The notes under the pieces: generated by a model | What the model saw: the letters and a program-made list of their open reading frames with translations, nothing else | Told to the model about the DNA's origin: nothing | Databases searched by the model: none | Translations under genes and position numbers: made by a program | Shown here: positions 38,905 through 48,700 of the stretch, piece after piece | Layout: each line of letters starts with the position of its first letter | Position numbering within the stretch: position 1 is the stretch's first letter | NCBI RefSeq assembly: GCF_002117485.1 | Contig: NZ_CP021033.1 | Location: 434,001-498,000 of the forward strand | DNA from: Rhizobium sp. NXC14 | Lineage (GTDB): Bacteria > Pseudomonadota > Alphaproteobacteria > Rhizobiales > Rhizobiaceae | Reading direction: 5' to 3' | DNA: 64,000 nucleotides

Positions 38905-39795
38905 GTGAACCAAGCGGTAGAATTGTGCTCCTATCCCGGTCTTGACGAGCGCATCATTATCCTCCGGGCGGGAGACGAGGTCGATGCCGTGTTTGTGCGG
39001 ACCGAGAGGTTCAATGTCCTGATCGATACGCTCGGCACGCCCGAGCTGTGCCGGATGGCGCTGGATCTGCTTGGCGACAGAGGCGAGGATCGCCCGCTGA
39101 TCGTCGTCAATTCGCATATGGATTGGGATCACTTCTGGGGAAACTCTGCGGTTTCAGGGCGTGCTCCGATCATCGCGCATGCCGCGGCACTCGACCGTCT
39201 GCGTGATGCCTCCACGCAGCAGATCCTGAAGGACAAGGCAAGACTGGAGACGCGGTTTGCGAATGTCGAACTCATCGGCCCGGATATCACCTTCTCCGGC
39301 TCGATGGCCCTGAACGGCGGCGATCTGACGCTCGAACTCATTCATACGCCGGGACACACGCCTGACCATATCGCCGTCTGGATCCCGGAACTCCGGATCT
39401 GCCTGGCCGTCGACGCGGTGGAAACTCCCATTCCCGAAGTCTGGAGCAGGAGTGCCCATGATCTTCGCCAGATCCGCTCCTCACTCACGCGGATCCGTGA
39501 CCTTGATGCGAGACTGGTCATTCCCGCGCACGGCAGATCATCTTCGCCTTCGGCGGTGGATGAGAACCTTGCTTATTTCGAAGCCCTGGCTGTTCGCATC
39601 GGCGGTCTGTGTGAAAGCCAGCTGGCTGACTCTGAACTCGGCATTACAAATGGTTTCCGTCTTGACGACTTCGTCGCCATTCCCGACGGGATGCCTTTGG
39701 GCGCGGCGGCGTTCTACCGGAACTGCCATGAGACGAACCTTGCCGCTACGGTTCAGGCCCATATCGAAAAACTGAAATCTGGAGGCCATGCGTGA
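38905..39795 (+). CDS. MBL-fold metallo-hydrolase
   Basis: A 296-residue metallo-beta-lactamase-fold protein. The metal-binding motif is NSHMDWDHFWGN (the HxDxDH variant of HxHxDH); the second His is in LIHTPGHTPDHIA, an Asp bridges in ICLAVDAVET and the last His in LVIPAHGRSS. These suit a two-metal hydrolase acting on an ester, thioester or similar substrate, which cannot be named. The GTG at 38905 follows GGCGGGC. The next gene starts within this stop (GTGA, 4-bp overlap), so the pair is translationally coupled and probably works on one substrate. Confidence 0.87.
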   Translation: MNQAVELCSYPGLDERIIILRAGDEVDAVFVRTERFNVLIDTLGTPELCRMALDLLGDRGEDRPLIVVNSHMDWDHFWGNSAVSGRAPIIAHAAALDRLRDASTQQILKDKARLETRFANVELIGPDITFSGSMALNGGDLTLELIHTPGHTPDHIAVWIPELRICLAVDAVETPIPEVWSRSAHDLRQIRSSLTRIRDLDARLVIPAHGRSSSPSAVDENLAYFEALAVRIGGLCESQLADSELGITNGFRLDDFVAIPDGMPLGAAAFYRNCHETNLAATVQAHIEKLKSGGHA

Positions 39796-40565
39796 AATTA
39801 TTGGAGGGCGGGCGAACCGGACAGATCTGGCGCGACGGGGATACCGTCATCAGACCATCCGGCGCATGGACGCCGACCACGCACCGGTTCTTGCGCCATC
39901 TCGGAAGGAAAGGCTTTTCGGCAGCTCCGCAGCCCATTCAAATTACCGGCGACGATCAGGAGGTCGTCAGCTACGTCGCCGGGCGCGTCTGTGAAGACCT
40001 CAGTGATCCCATTGTCGGATCGGAGCGCATGCTGATGTCAGCAGCGAGACTTCTGCGCGATCTTCATACTGCATCTCAAGGCTTTCTGGAATCGGATGAC
40101 GATGCTCAGATATGGATGTTGCCGCCGCAGGAGCCACGTGAGATCGTCTGTCACGGAGACTATGCGCCCTATAATGTCGCGGCCGTCAATCAGGAGGCTG
40201 TCGGGATCATCGATTTCGACACTGCCCATCCCGCCCCGCGCCTTTGGGATCTCGCCTATGCGGTCTATCGCTGGGCGCCCCTCTCCGATCCTGCCAACCC
40301 CTCGGTGGCATTCGGTCTGGACGACCAGCTGCGGCGGGCGAAAATCTTCTGCAACGCCTATGGCGCGACGATGGAAGAACGGCGCCAGCTTCCCGAGATG
40401 ATCTGCAGCCGGCTTCAAGCCCTCGTCGATTTCATGTTGGCAAGGGCTGCGGCCGGCGACGAAATCTTCGCGGAAGACGTCGATGCAGGAGACGCCAGGC
40501 TCTATCTGAACGACATCGGCTATATCGGGATACACCGAAATCGGCTGTTGAAAGCGCTGTCCTGA
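39792..40565 (+). CDS. Aminoglycoside phosphotransferase-like kinase
   Basis: A 257-residue member of the APH/choline-kinase fold. Catalytic loop VCHGDYAPYNVAAV (HGDxxxxN) and metal-binding IIDFDTAHPAPRLWDLA are intact. In the N-lobe the usual ATP-contact Lys seems replaced by Arg (TVIRPSGAWT). The substrate is unknown; small alcohols or amino-alcohols are typical for the fold. It overlaps the MBL hydrolase by 4 bp and ends directly next to the convergent corA stop. Confidence 0.82.
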   Translation: MKLLEGGRTGQIWRDGDTVIRPSGAWTPTTHRFLRHLGRKGFSAAPQPIQITGDDQEVVSYVAGRVCEDLSDPIVGSERMLMSAARLLRDLHTASQGFLESDDDAQIWMLPPQEPREIVCHGDYAPYNVAAVNQEAVGIIDFDTAHPAPRLWDLAYAVYRWAPLSDPANPSVAFGLDDQLRRAKIFCNAYGATMEERRQLPEMICSRLQALVDFMLARAAAGDEIFAEDVDAGDARLYLNDIGYIGIHRNRLLKALS

Positions 40566-41609
40566 CTAAAGCCATTTTCGCCGGCGGAAGAAGCCGAAAA
40601 GGCTGAGGCACAGGACAGCGATGACGCCCAATACGACGAAATAGCCATACTGGAATTTCAATTCCGGCATATCGCTGAAATTCATGCCGTAGATGCCGGC
40701 GATCGCGGTGGGAACGGCGAGGATCGCCGCCCAGGCGGCGAGCTTGCGGGCAATCGCCGTCTGCTCCGTCTGGCCGATCATGACGCTGGCCTCGAAGGCG
40801 AAGGCGAGTACCTCGCGCAGCGCGTCGATATCTTCCTGAACCCGGCGCACGTGATCGGTGACATCGCGAAACAGCGACTGCAGTGTCGGATCCATGCCGG
40901 GAAGGTCGATATGCTCGTATCGCCGGCAGACGTCGACAAGCGGCACCACGGCGTTGCGCAGGCGAAGGAGCTTGCGCCGCAGCAGGTAAAGCCGCTCGAT
41001 GTCAGATTTTCCCAACTGTTCGCGCAGCACGAGATCCTCGAGCATCTCGACCTCTTCCTGCACCACCTCGATGACAGGCATGTAGTTGTCGACGATGAAA
41101 TCCAGGATGGAATAGAGAATGTAGTTCTCACCATGGGCAAGCGCTGCCGGCGTCGCCTCGCAACGCTGCCTTACCGCCAGATATGAGGACGACTCCCCAT
41201 GGCGGACCGAAACGACGTAACCGCGGCCGACGAAGAGATGCGTTTCGCCGAAGACGATTTCGCCGTCCTTCATATGGGCGGTGCGGGCGACGATGAACAT
41301 CGCCTCCCCATAAATTTCCAGCTTCGGGCGCTGGTGGGGCTGCGCCGCATCCTCGATCGCCAGCGGATGCAGATTGAACTCGGCCTGGATCTGGTGCAGC
41401 AGCACTTCATCCGGCTCGTGCAGGCCGATCCAGACGATGGCATTTTCCCGGTTCCGCCACTCGCCGGCTTCCTCTATTTTGATGTCGCGAATACGCTGCC
41501 CATGCTCGTAGACGGCGGCAGCTACGACGCCGCGTCGTTCATAAGGAGGCGACGCCGTCCCGCTGCCGACCCGCGCGGAAACACTGTCCAGATCCTTCAG
41601 CCGTTCCAA
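40566..41609 (-). CDS. corA: CorA-family divalent metal transporter
   Basis: A 347-residue CorA-like channel. The C-terminal signature YGMNFSDMPEL contains the GMN selectivity motif at the end of the first pore helix (ILAVPTAIAGI), followed by the second membrane helix (YFVVLGVIAVLCLSLFGFF) and a basic tail RRRKWL. The long helical cytoplasmic domain (EVVQEEVEMLEDLVL, RVQEDIDALREVL) is typical. It carries Mg2+ or Co2+ across the inner membrane. The start is a TTG at 41609 with GGAGGA about 9 nt upstream. No M-box or other riboswitch is evident in the 176 bp upstream. Confidence 0.92.
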   Translation of the reverse strand: MERLKDLDSVSARVGSGTASPPYERRGVVAAAVYEHGQRIRDIKIEEAGEWRNRENAIVWIGLHEPDEVLLHQIQAEFNLHPLAIEDAAQPHQRPKLEIYGEAMFIVARTAHMKDGEIVFGETHLFVGRGYVVSVRHGESSSYLAVRQRCEATPAALAHGENYILYSILDFIVDNYMPVIEVVQEEVEMLEDLVLREQLGKSDIERLYLLRRKLLRLRNAVVPLVDVCRRYEHIDLPGMDPTLQSLFRDVTDHVRRVQEDIDALREVLAFAFEASVMIGQTEQTAIARKLAAWAAILAVPTAIAGIYGMNFSDMPELKFQYGYFVVLGVIAVLCLSLFGFFRRRKWL

Positions 41610-41785
41610 ATCCTGCCGTCCTCCCCGTTCCGCGGCTCACGTATCCGCATCCAACGCCGGTCAAGCGTTGCGCCGATCATAATGCCATTTCGTAAAACAT
41701 GCATCCGCTTCCGCACGGCGACTTGCTAAACCCTCGCTATCGAAAAACGCCCATCCAATAGCCAGAGGGCGGCGCGCCTGCATCT

Positions 41786-42295
41786 CTATCCACCGAGACC
41801 TGAAAGCCATGCACGAATATCCTCCAGTGAGCGAATACGAATCGATGAGTTGTCGCGCGAGGGCATAAAATCCCAGCTCTGCCAGAACCGCTCGGCTTCT
41901 TCATCGATCGCACGGACGACGATGGCCCGTCCGCCGATGATATCGGCTCCGGCAACGCAGCGAAGAAAGGCATCCTTCACGAGTGCCGATCCGATACCTT
42001 TGCCCCTATAGCGGCTATCCACGGCCAATTGCCCGATCAAGAGGCAGGGAATCGGATCGGGCGGACGTCCAGTTCTGATCTTGCGTGATACGACGTTGGG
42101 CTCGATGACCGTCGGTGCGAGGCCGTAATAGCCGATCACCCTATCGTCGTCGCAAACGACAAACGTCCGTGTAAATCCACGTTGCTGGTTCGATGCTGCA
42201 AAGTTCTGTAGCCAAGAATCCAGGGATGGCTTGCCACAGGAAAACCCCTGAAGTCGATGACGCCCGTCAAGAAGCTCGACATTTGACAGCGCCAC
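41786..42295 (-). CDS. GNAT-family toxin of a DUF1778-type TA module
   Basis: A 169-residue acetyltransferase of the TacT/AtaT group, which acetylates aminoacyl-tRNA. The acetyl-CoA loop is GQLAVDSRYRGKGIGSALV, and GYYGLAPTVIEP is the usual third strand. In this group the catalytic Tyr lies in FY-x-x-x-GF; here the segment reads FWQSWDFMPS, so the Tyr position holds Trp and the Gly is Asp. Activity may be weakened or altered. The GTG start lies 3 bp after the antitoxin stop. The toxin-antitoxin reading rests on family and gene order. Confidence 0.86.
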   Translation of the reverse strand: MALSNVELLDGRHRLQGFSCGKPSLDSWLQNFAASNQQRGFTRTFVVCDDDRVIGYYGLAPTVIEPNVVSRKIRTGRPPDPIPCLLIGQLAVDSRYRGKGIGSALVKDAFLRCVAGADIIGGRAIVVRAIDEEAERFWQSWDFMPSRDNSSIRIRSLEDIRAWLSGLGG

Positions 42296-42298
42296 CGG

Positions 42299-42583
42299 TC
42301 AATTTTCCCAAGGCGCCTTGCGCTGCAAGCGTTCCACTACTTTCGGCGATGGCGCGGATGGTGCCGCCTCGATTGCCGTCACAAAGGCATCGAAAGCATC
42401 GGGAGACAGGCGGATGACGCTTTCGTTCAGGATCGCCATCTGCGCCTCATGCACGGCAGCGCGTCGCATAAACTCTGTCCGGGAGAGACCCGTGAGCGCT
42501 GCACCACGGTCAATGACTGCCAGATCATCATCGCGAAAACGCATTGATACGGGTATTTCCTTGCGGGGAGCGGTGTTTGCCAT
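42299..42583 (-). CDS. DUF1778/ribbon-helix-helix antitoxin
   Basis: A 94-residue antitoxin. The N-terminal ribbon-helix-helix part (ISVSMRF-type strand KEIPVSMRFRDDDLAVID, then GLSRTEFMRRAAVHEAQ) binds DNA; the C-terminal tail (SPDAFDAFVTAIEAAP) should wrap the GNAT toxin. GAGGGAAACC precedes the ATG at 42583. The module is likely autoregulated; an inverted repeat (42621-42645) lies upstream. Confidence 0.85.
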   Translation of the reverse strand: MANTAPRKEIPVSMRFRDDDLAVIDRGAALTGLSRTEFMRRAAVHEAQMAILNESVIRLSPDAFDAFVTAIEAAPSAPSPKVVERLQRKAPWEN

Positions 42584-42620
42584 GGTTTCCCTCATGAGGC
42601 ATCGGGAAGGTATATAGGAG

Positions 42621-42645
42621 AATGTAACGCGGAACGCAATACATT
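42621..42645. promoter_or_regulatory. Inverted repeat upstream of the TA module
   Basis: AATGTA (42621-42626) and TACATT (42640-42645) form a perfect 6-bp inverted repeat with 13 bp between, 38 bp before the antitoxin ATG. It could be the autoregulation site of the antitoxin-toxin complex. Confidence 0.4.
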
Positions 42646-42774
42646 AAAAGTGCTTCTGCCTAATTGACGGCGCAATACTCATACGCCGTACGGCCATCCA
42701 TGCAGTGGCGGTACGCCGTTGAACCGGGCGAATGACCGGCTCCCTCCGGCAGCAGGTTTTCCAAACAGGGCATG

Positions 42775-42802
42775 AAGGCGCCCGGCGATGGCCAGGCGCC
42801 TT
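42775..42802 (+). terminator. Hairpin followed by T-rich stretch
   Basis: AAGGCGCC (42775-42782) pairs with GGCGCCTT (42795-42802) around a 12-nt loop and is followed by TATTT on the plus strand. It lies just beyond the NCS1 transporter stop (42810). In the direction of that gene the T run is poor, so function as its terminator is uncertain. Confidence 0.35.
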
Positions 42803-42809
42803 TATTTCG

Positions 42810-44261
42810 TCATGAGGCGAAGGCCGGAGTGCGCCGCGCGCCCATTCTCAGCACGAAATAGATCGCCCCGCCGATGCCGACGCCGAAGAACCAGCCATAG
42901 GTGCCCCACCAGTCCGGCAGGATGGAGGTGAAGGTCGGCAGGATCGACGAGAACAGCGCACCGACCGCAAATGCGATGAAGGCATTGCCGTGCCAGCCGT
43001 TCTGGAACCGGAATTCGCCGTTCTCCTGATAGAGCGCCTCGACGTTCAACTGGCTCTTCCGGATGAGATAGTAGTCGACCATCATGATGCCGAAGATCGG
43101 CCCCATCGTCGAACCGATGAAGTTGACGAAATGCGCCGCACCCGTCTCCCAGGGAGCAAACGGATAGAGCACGAGGGCGATCAAAGCGGCGATATATCCG
43201 CCGCGCTTGAAGTTGATCTGGCGCGGGAAGACATTGGCGAAGTCGAAGGCCGGCGAGACGAAGTTCGCCACGACGTTGATGCCGAGCGTTGCCACCGCGA
43301 ATGTCAGCGCCGCAAGCAGCGCCAGGAACCAGCTGTCGAATTTTGCCGAGATCATTTCCGGATGCAGCAGGACCTCACCGTATACGGTGAAGGCGGCCGT
43401 GGTCGTGACACCTGCGACGAGGCAGAATGCCAGGAGGTTGATCGGCAGGCCCCAGAGATTGCCCTTCCGCAGCGCCTTTTCGCTCGTCGCGTAACGCGAG
43501 AAATCGCAGAAGTTCAGGTAGAGCGCGGCGAAATAGGTGATCCAGGTCGCAGCCACCGCGGCAAGTGCCGCAATCGAGCCGGGCTCGCCCGGCACGCCTG
43601 CGTCCTTGGTCCTATCGATCAGCACGTCGCGCGGGATTTCTGAACCGAACGAGAAGGTGCCTGACTTGACGACCAGATAGACGGCCAGGATCAGCATCAT
43701 GATCCAGACGGCAGGACCCGCCCAATCCTGGAACTTGCGAACCGTTTCCATGCCGCGTTGAATGATCAGCAGCTGCAGCGCCCAGACGATGATGTAGCAG
43801 ATGAGTTCGAGGGTCGAATGCCCGAGCATGTGGCTGTTCTGATGGAAGGCGAGCAGGCTCTCGTTGCGGATCAGCAAGGCAACGATCGCGCCGGATGCCG
43901 CGGCGGTCTGCGCCCCGTACCAGAAGCAGGCGACCACCGCCCGGACCAGCGCCGGAACATTGGCGCCGAACGTGCCGAAGGAGGCACGCGCCAGAACCGG
44001 AAAGGGGACACCGGTACGCACGCCGGCATTGCCGACCAGGCTCATCAGGAAGAAAATGACGAGAGAGCCGATGCCGATGGCGATGACGAAGTTCACGAAG
44101 CTGCCGCAGAGCAGGAACAGGCTTGCCGCCAGATAATAGCCCCAGAGACTATGGACGTCCGACGTCCAGACGTTGAAGATGCTGAATGCACCCCACTTAC
44201 GCTCCTCCGCGGGCGCCAGATCCTCGTTATACAACGAGGGAGACGGATTTTGAATGCTCAT
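42810..44261 (-). CDS. NCS1-family nucleobase/allantoin-type permease
   Basis: A 483-residue inner-membrane permease of the nucleobase-cation-symport-1 family. The start reads NPSPSLYNEDLAPAEERKWG, followed by FNVWTSDVHSLWGYYLAAS, the family's opening motif and first helix; about twelve hydrophobic segments follow (for example FGTFGANVPALVRAVVACFW). Such transporters import purines, pyrimidines, hydantoins or allantoin. Substrate cannot be set from sequence. ATG 44261 follows GGGAGGGCATT; an upstream in-frame ATG at 44354 overlaps the putative operator at 44346-44357. Confidence 0.9.
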   Translation of the reverse strand: MSIQNPSPSLYNEDLAPAEERKWGAFSIFNVWTSDVHSLWGYYLAASLFLLCGSFVNFVIAIGIGSLVIFFLMSLVGNAGVRTGVPFPVLARASFGTFGANVPALVRAVVACFWYGAQTAAASGAIVALLIRNESLLAFHQNSHMLGHSTLELICYIIVWALQLLIIQRGMETVRKFQDWAGPAVWIMMLILAVYLVVKSGTFSFGSEIPRDVLIDRTKDAGVPGEPGSIAALAAVAATWITYFAALYLNFCDFSRYATSEKALRKGNLWGLPINLLAFCLVAGVTTTAAFTVYGEVLLHPEMISAKFDSWFLALLAALTFAVATLGINVVANFVSPAFDFANVFPRQINFKRGGYIAALIALVLYPFAPWETGAAHFVNFIGSTMGPIFGIMMVDYYLIRKSQLNVEALYQENGEFRFQNGWHGNAFIAFAVGALFSSILPTFTSILPDWWGTYGWFFGVGIGGAIYFVLRMGARRTPAFAS

Positions 44262-44345
44262 AATGCCCTCCCATATCCCCAGTGGCCGACTCGGCCACGA
44301 TGGAAGTCTGCGCTTCATTTGGGCATCTGACAATTTAATAGTCAC

Positions 44346-44357
44346 ATTGTACACAAT
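44346..44357. promoter_or_regulatory. GntR-type operator candidate
   Basis: ATTGTACACAAT is an inverted repeat (ATTGT/ACAAT, 2-bp spacer) 84 bp before the NCS1 permease start. It resembles the ATTGTATACAAT-like sites of FadR/FCD-subfamily GntR regulators. No GntR gene is in this window. Confidence 0.45.
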
Positions 44358-44387
44358 CCTGATCGACCAGATGAGCAGGCTATCGGT

Positions 44388-45539
44388 CTATTGCGGGCGA
44401 ACGACACGCCCAGCCAGGCGAAACGGGCTTGCGACTGCAGCGCCTGCGGCATCGAAGACGAAGGCGCCGACATCGCCGGAGGTCGACCGCCTGCCGCTCT
44501 CGAAGGAAGCAAGCTGGGCGCCGAACTTCGCGAGCGATGCGTAGCGGTCGTGGCCCAACCCGTCGGAGGTCTTGATCGAGGTAATGTCGATGACCCGGAG
44601 CCTCGCCTGCAAGGCCGCCTCCTGGATGACGGGATCGTCGATATCGAGGCGGCCGACGCGCGCTCGTTCGCCGGCGATGAAGCTTGAGGCCACAAGAGCC
44701 CGGTCGTCCTTGGAAACCAGAAGGGAGATCGGGTTCGGCATTGGACCGATGTCCTTCAGCTGCGATCGGAAGACATCGACGTCGATGTCTGGAGCAGCGA
44801 GCACCACCGCCAGCTTGCCGATCACGGTGTTGCGATGCTGCAGCTTGAGCTCTCGCACCGTTTCCATCACCAGGAACCCGCCCATGCTGTGCCCGAACAG
44901 GATGATGCGCTTCACCTTGCCCGACGCCGAGAGAGATGTAACGAGAGAATCGAGTTCGCTGCGCGAGGAAAGCGCAGCGTCGCGGTCGGCGACATATCCG
45001 GCGACGGATGCCGCCGAAGGCCAGGAAAACAGGATCAGAGCGCCCGGCATCTTCGCGTCGGCGGCAATCTGCGCGGTGCGGTAAAGTGCCTCCTGATAAC
45101 TGTAATTGTAGCCGTGGACGAAGATGCCGACGGTGCCGTCGGGCTGCACGGAGGCGAGCGCCTGCTGCACGAACGCATCCCTAGGCAGCTGCCTGCGCTT
45201 GACGACGGCAAATTGCCGCTCCGGATCCGGCTTCGACTTGGGATAGATGATAACGGTATCCTTCCTGACGGGAGGAACCGAGAACGCGTATTGCTCATAG
45301 GTCAGCTTCTCGGCCCATGTGCTGTCGAACCCGCCCCGCACGCGATCCGGGGTCCTGTTGGTCGCGACGAGCACGCTCACCCTGTCCGGCGCCGTTTCCG
45401 AACGGGCCGGCACGCTCAGATGAACAGGCGTCAAGACCTCAGCCGATGGCCGCGTGGCGCAGCCGGCGAGCGTCGCCAGGCCGATGGTGACGATGATCGC
45501 GAGCATTGGCTTTGGCAGGCCTCGGAAATGTCGCTGCAT
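44388..45539 (-). CDS. Lipoprotein alpha/beta hydrolase (DUF900-type)
   Basis: A 383-residue protein. The start MQRHFRGLPKPMLAIIVTIG leads to a lipoprotein signal ending LATLAGC, which sets ATG 45539 as the better start. The body is the alpha/beta hydrolase DUF900 type: VGIFVHGYNYSYQEALYRTA, then LILFSWPSA and the nucleophile elbow IILFGHSMGGFLVMETV with Ser in GHSMGG. It is likely an outer-membrane or periplasmic esterase-like enzyme of unknown substrate. A 185-bp gap separates it from the RND pump stop, and nothing is seen in it. Confidence 0.86.
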   Translation of the reverse strand: MQRHFRGLPKPMLAIIVTIGLATLAGCATRPSAEVLTPVHLSVPARSETAPDRVSVLVATNRTPDRVRGGFDSTWAEKLTYEQYAFSVPPVRKDTVIIYPKSKPDPERQFAVVKRRQLPRDAFVQQALASVQPDGTVGIFVHGYNYSYQEALYRTAQIAADAKMPGALILFSWPSAASVAGYVADRDAALSSRSELDSLVTSLSASGKVKRIILFGHSMGGFLVMETVRELKLQHRNTVIGKLAVVLAAPDIDVDVFRSQLKDIGPMPNPISLLVSKDDRALVASSFIAGERARVGRLDIDDPVIQEAALQARLRVIDITSIKTSDGLGHDRYASLAKFGAQLASFESGRRSTSGDVGAFVFDAAGAAVASPFRLAGRVVRPQ

Positions 45540-45724
45540 TATCGATCCGTTTCCCTCAGATCCAGACGCTCTCCGGCGTGTGGTTCTGACCACGTCATCA
45601 TTCGCCATGCCATTCCCGCTCCGGGGTGGGACGGCATCGCCTGCGCCATCCCACCTATTTCGTCGCGGCCCGTGTTGCAGCGGCCGCCGCGGCGGCCGTA
45701 GGCGATGGCCGTCGAAGCCCGGTT

Positions 45725-48700
45725 TCATGCCTCAGCCAAGGCTTCCGCCCGAACACTTTCATCCCTGGGGATCCTGAACCACGCGACATAGAGTGCCGGC
45801 AGGAACAGCAGTGTGAGCGCGGTGCCGATGACGATGCCGCCCATCATGGCGTAGGCCATCGGCCCCCAGAAGATCTCGCGCGAGATCGGGATCAGCGCCA
45901 GGGTTGCCGCCGCCGCCGTCAGCATGATCGGCCGCATGCGGTGTTCGGTCGCCTCGATGACAGCCTGCCATGGCGCCAATCCCTCGGCACGCAGTTGCTC
46001 AATCTGCACCACCAGGATGACGGAGTTGCGGATCAGGATGCCGATCAGCGCCAGAATCCCCAGGATGGCGACGAAGCCCATGGGGGCATTGCTCAGCAGG
46101 AGGGCTGCGACCACGCCGATCAGCGCCGTCGGCGCGACCGCAAAGACCAGGAAGAGGCGGCTGAAGCTCTGCAGCTGGATCATCAGGATCGTCGCCATCG
46201 TAAACAGCATCAGCGGAGCCACCGCCGCAATCGGCCCTTGCGCCTCGGCGCTGGATTCGACGGCGCCGCCGATTTCCACCCTGTATCCGACAGGAAGGTT
46301 CTTCTGGAATTCCTCCACCTTCGGCTTCAGCTGATCGACAATCGTAGCCGGCTGTGTCGAACCGATGACGGCCGCCTTGAGCGTGATGGTGGGCTGCCTG
46401 TCGCGACGCCAGATCGTTGGCTGCTCAAGTTCGAAGCGGAAATTCGCCACGGCCGAGAGCGGCACGACCTTGCCGTTGGAGGTCGAGAGCTGCAGATTCT
46501 CAAGCGTCTGGACGGAATCGCGCTCGGACGCCCTGGCCCGGCCGATGACATTGACCAGGTAAATGTCGTCGCGGATCTGCGTCGCGGTCGAACCTTCGAC
46601 AATACCGTTGAGGGCGGTCGCGATGTCCTCGGAAGAGACGCCGAGCTGGCGCGCCTTGTCCTGCAGCACATCGACCTTCACCACCCGCGAAGGCTCGTTC
46701 CAGTCCAGCACCATGTTCGACAGCAGCGGATGGGTACCGACAACGCCTGCAAACTGCTGGGAAATATCACGTACCTTTTGGATATCCGGGCCGCTGATCC
46801 GGTACTGAACCGGTTTGCCCACCGGCGGGCCGATATCGAGAAGCTTCACGAAGGCGTCGGTGCCGGGGAAGGTCTTCGTCAGATAATCCTGCAGCTCCGC
46901 CCGCACCTTGTCGCGCACGTCGAGACCTTTGGTGACGATAATGGTCTGCCCGAAGGTGACATCGGGCGTCTGCACATCGAAGGACAGGATGAAGCGTGGG
47001 GCGCCCTGGCCGACATAAGTCGTCCAGTGATCGATATCCTTGTTGTCGGCCAGCATCTCCTTTTCGAACTTGCCCATCTGCCTGTTGGTCTCGGCGATCG
47101 AGCTGTTGTGTGGCAGGTTCCAGTCGATCACGAGCTCGGTTCTGTCCGAGTTCGGGAAGAACTGCTGCTGCACCAGCCCCATGCCGCCGACCGAAAGCGC
47201 AAAGACGCCGACCGTCAGCACGATGGTGATCCAGCGCCAGCGCATAGCGAGCGTCAGCAGCCACGAGAAGACGGCGGCGAAACGCCCCTTCTTCTCGTGA
47301 TGCGACTTCATCGTCTTCGGCAGGATAGTGACCCCGAGAAGCGGCGTGAACAGCACGGCGACGATCCAGGAGACCACAAGCGAAACCGCGATGACGACGA
47401 AAAGCGTGAAGGTGAATTCGCCCGCCGCACTGCTGTTGAGACCGACCGGGATGAAGCCCGCGACGGTCACCAGCGTTCCCGTCAGCATCGGAAAGGCCGT
47501 CGATGTGTAGACGTGGGTCGCAGCCTTCCTCAGGTCGTCACCCGCCTCCAGGCGGGCCACCATCATCTCGACGGCGATCATGGCGTCGTCGACGAGCAGC
47601 CCGAGCGCTATAATGAGCGCGCCGAGCGAGATGCGCTGAAGCGAAATGCCGGAATATTCCATTACCACGAAGGTGATGGCGAGCACGAGAGGAATGGAGA
47701 TCGCTACCACCATGCCGGCGCGCAGGCCGAGGCTGATGAAGCTGATGACGAGCACGATGACGATCGCTTCGAAGAGCGCGCGGGTAAAGCCCGAGACGGC
47801 TTCGTCGACGACATGGGGCTGGTCTGAAACGCGGTGGACATCCACCCCGATCGGAAGATCGGCGACCACCTGTTTCATCCGCGCGTCGAGCGCCTCGCCG
47901 AATTCGAGCAGGTTGGCGCCCTGCTTCATGCCGATGGCAAGACCGATCGCCGGCTCTCCATTGAAGCGGAACAGCGCCGAGGGCGGATCGACGTAACCAC
48001 GCTTGATTGTGGCGACATCGGTCAGCGGGAAGAAGCGGTCGTTGATGCGAAGATTGATCGACCTGAGACTCTCCTCGGAGGTGAACTGTCCGCTCACCCT
48101 CAATGCGATGCGCTCCGGACCGGCGTCGACGAAGCCGGACTGCGTGACGGCATTCTGGGCCTGCAGCGTCTGGATGACCGACTGCTGGTCGATGCCGAGT
48201 GCCGCTATCTGGCGTGTGGAGAATTCGAGATAGATTGCCTCGTCCTGGGCGCCGATCACATCGACCTTGCCGACATTCGGGACCGTCAGAACTTCTGAGC
48301 GGGCATTTTCCACGAGATCGCGAAGCTGGCGCTGGGTGAGCCCATCGCTGGTGAAGGCATAGATGTTTCCGAACACGTCGCCGAAGCGGTCGTTGAAGAA
48401 GGGACCGACGACCCCGCTCGGGAAATCCCCCTTGATGTCGGCGATCATGTTGCGGATGCGCAGCCAGGTAGGCGCGACGTCCCTAGCCTTGGTCGTCGGC
48501 AGCAGCTCGACGAAGACGGTCGTCTGGCCGGCGACGGTCTGGCTCTTGGTGTAGTCGAGCGATTCCAGTTCCTGGAGTTTCTTCTCGATCCTGTCGGTCA
48601 CCTGCCGCGTCACCTCCTCGGCGGAGGCGCCGGGCCACTGGGCGGTGATGACCATTGTCTTGATGGTGAAGTTCGGGTCTTCCTCGCGGCCGAGGTTCAG

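Noticed and set aside
41610..41785. Possible M-box magnesium riboswitch before corA
   Set aside because: The gap is short and shows no convincing set of conserved helices.
45626..47827. 733-codon plus-strand open frame opposite the RND pump
   Set aside because: Antisense shadow of a clear transporter gene; no ribosome site and very His/Asp/Arg-rich composition.
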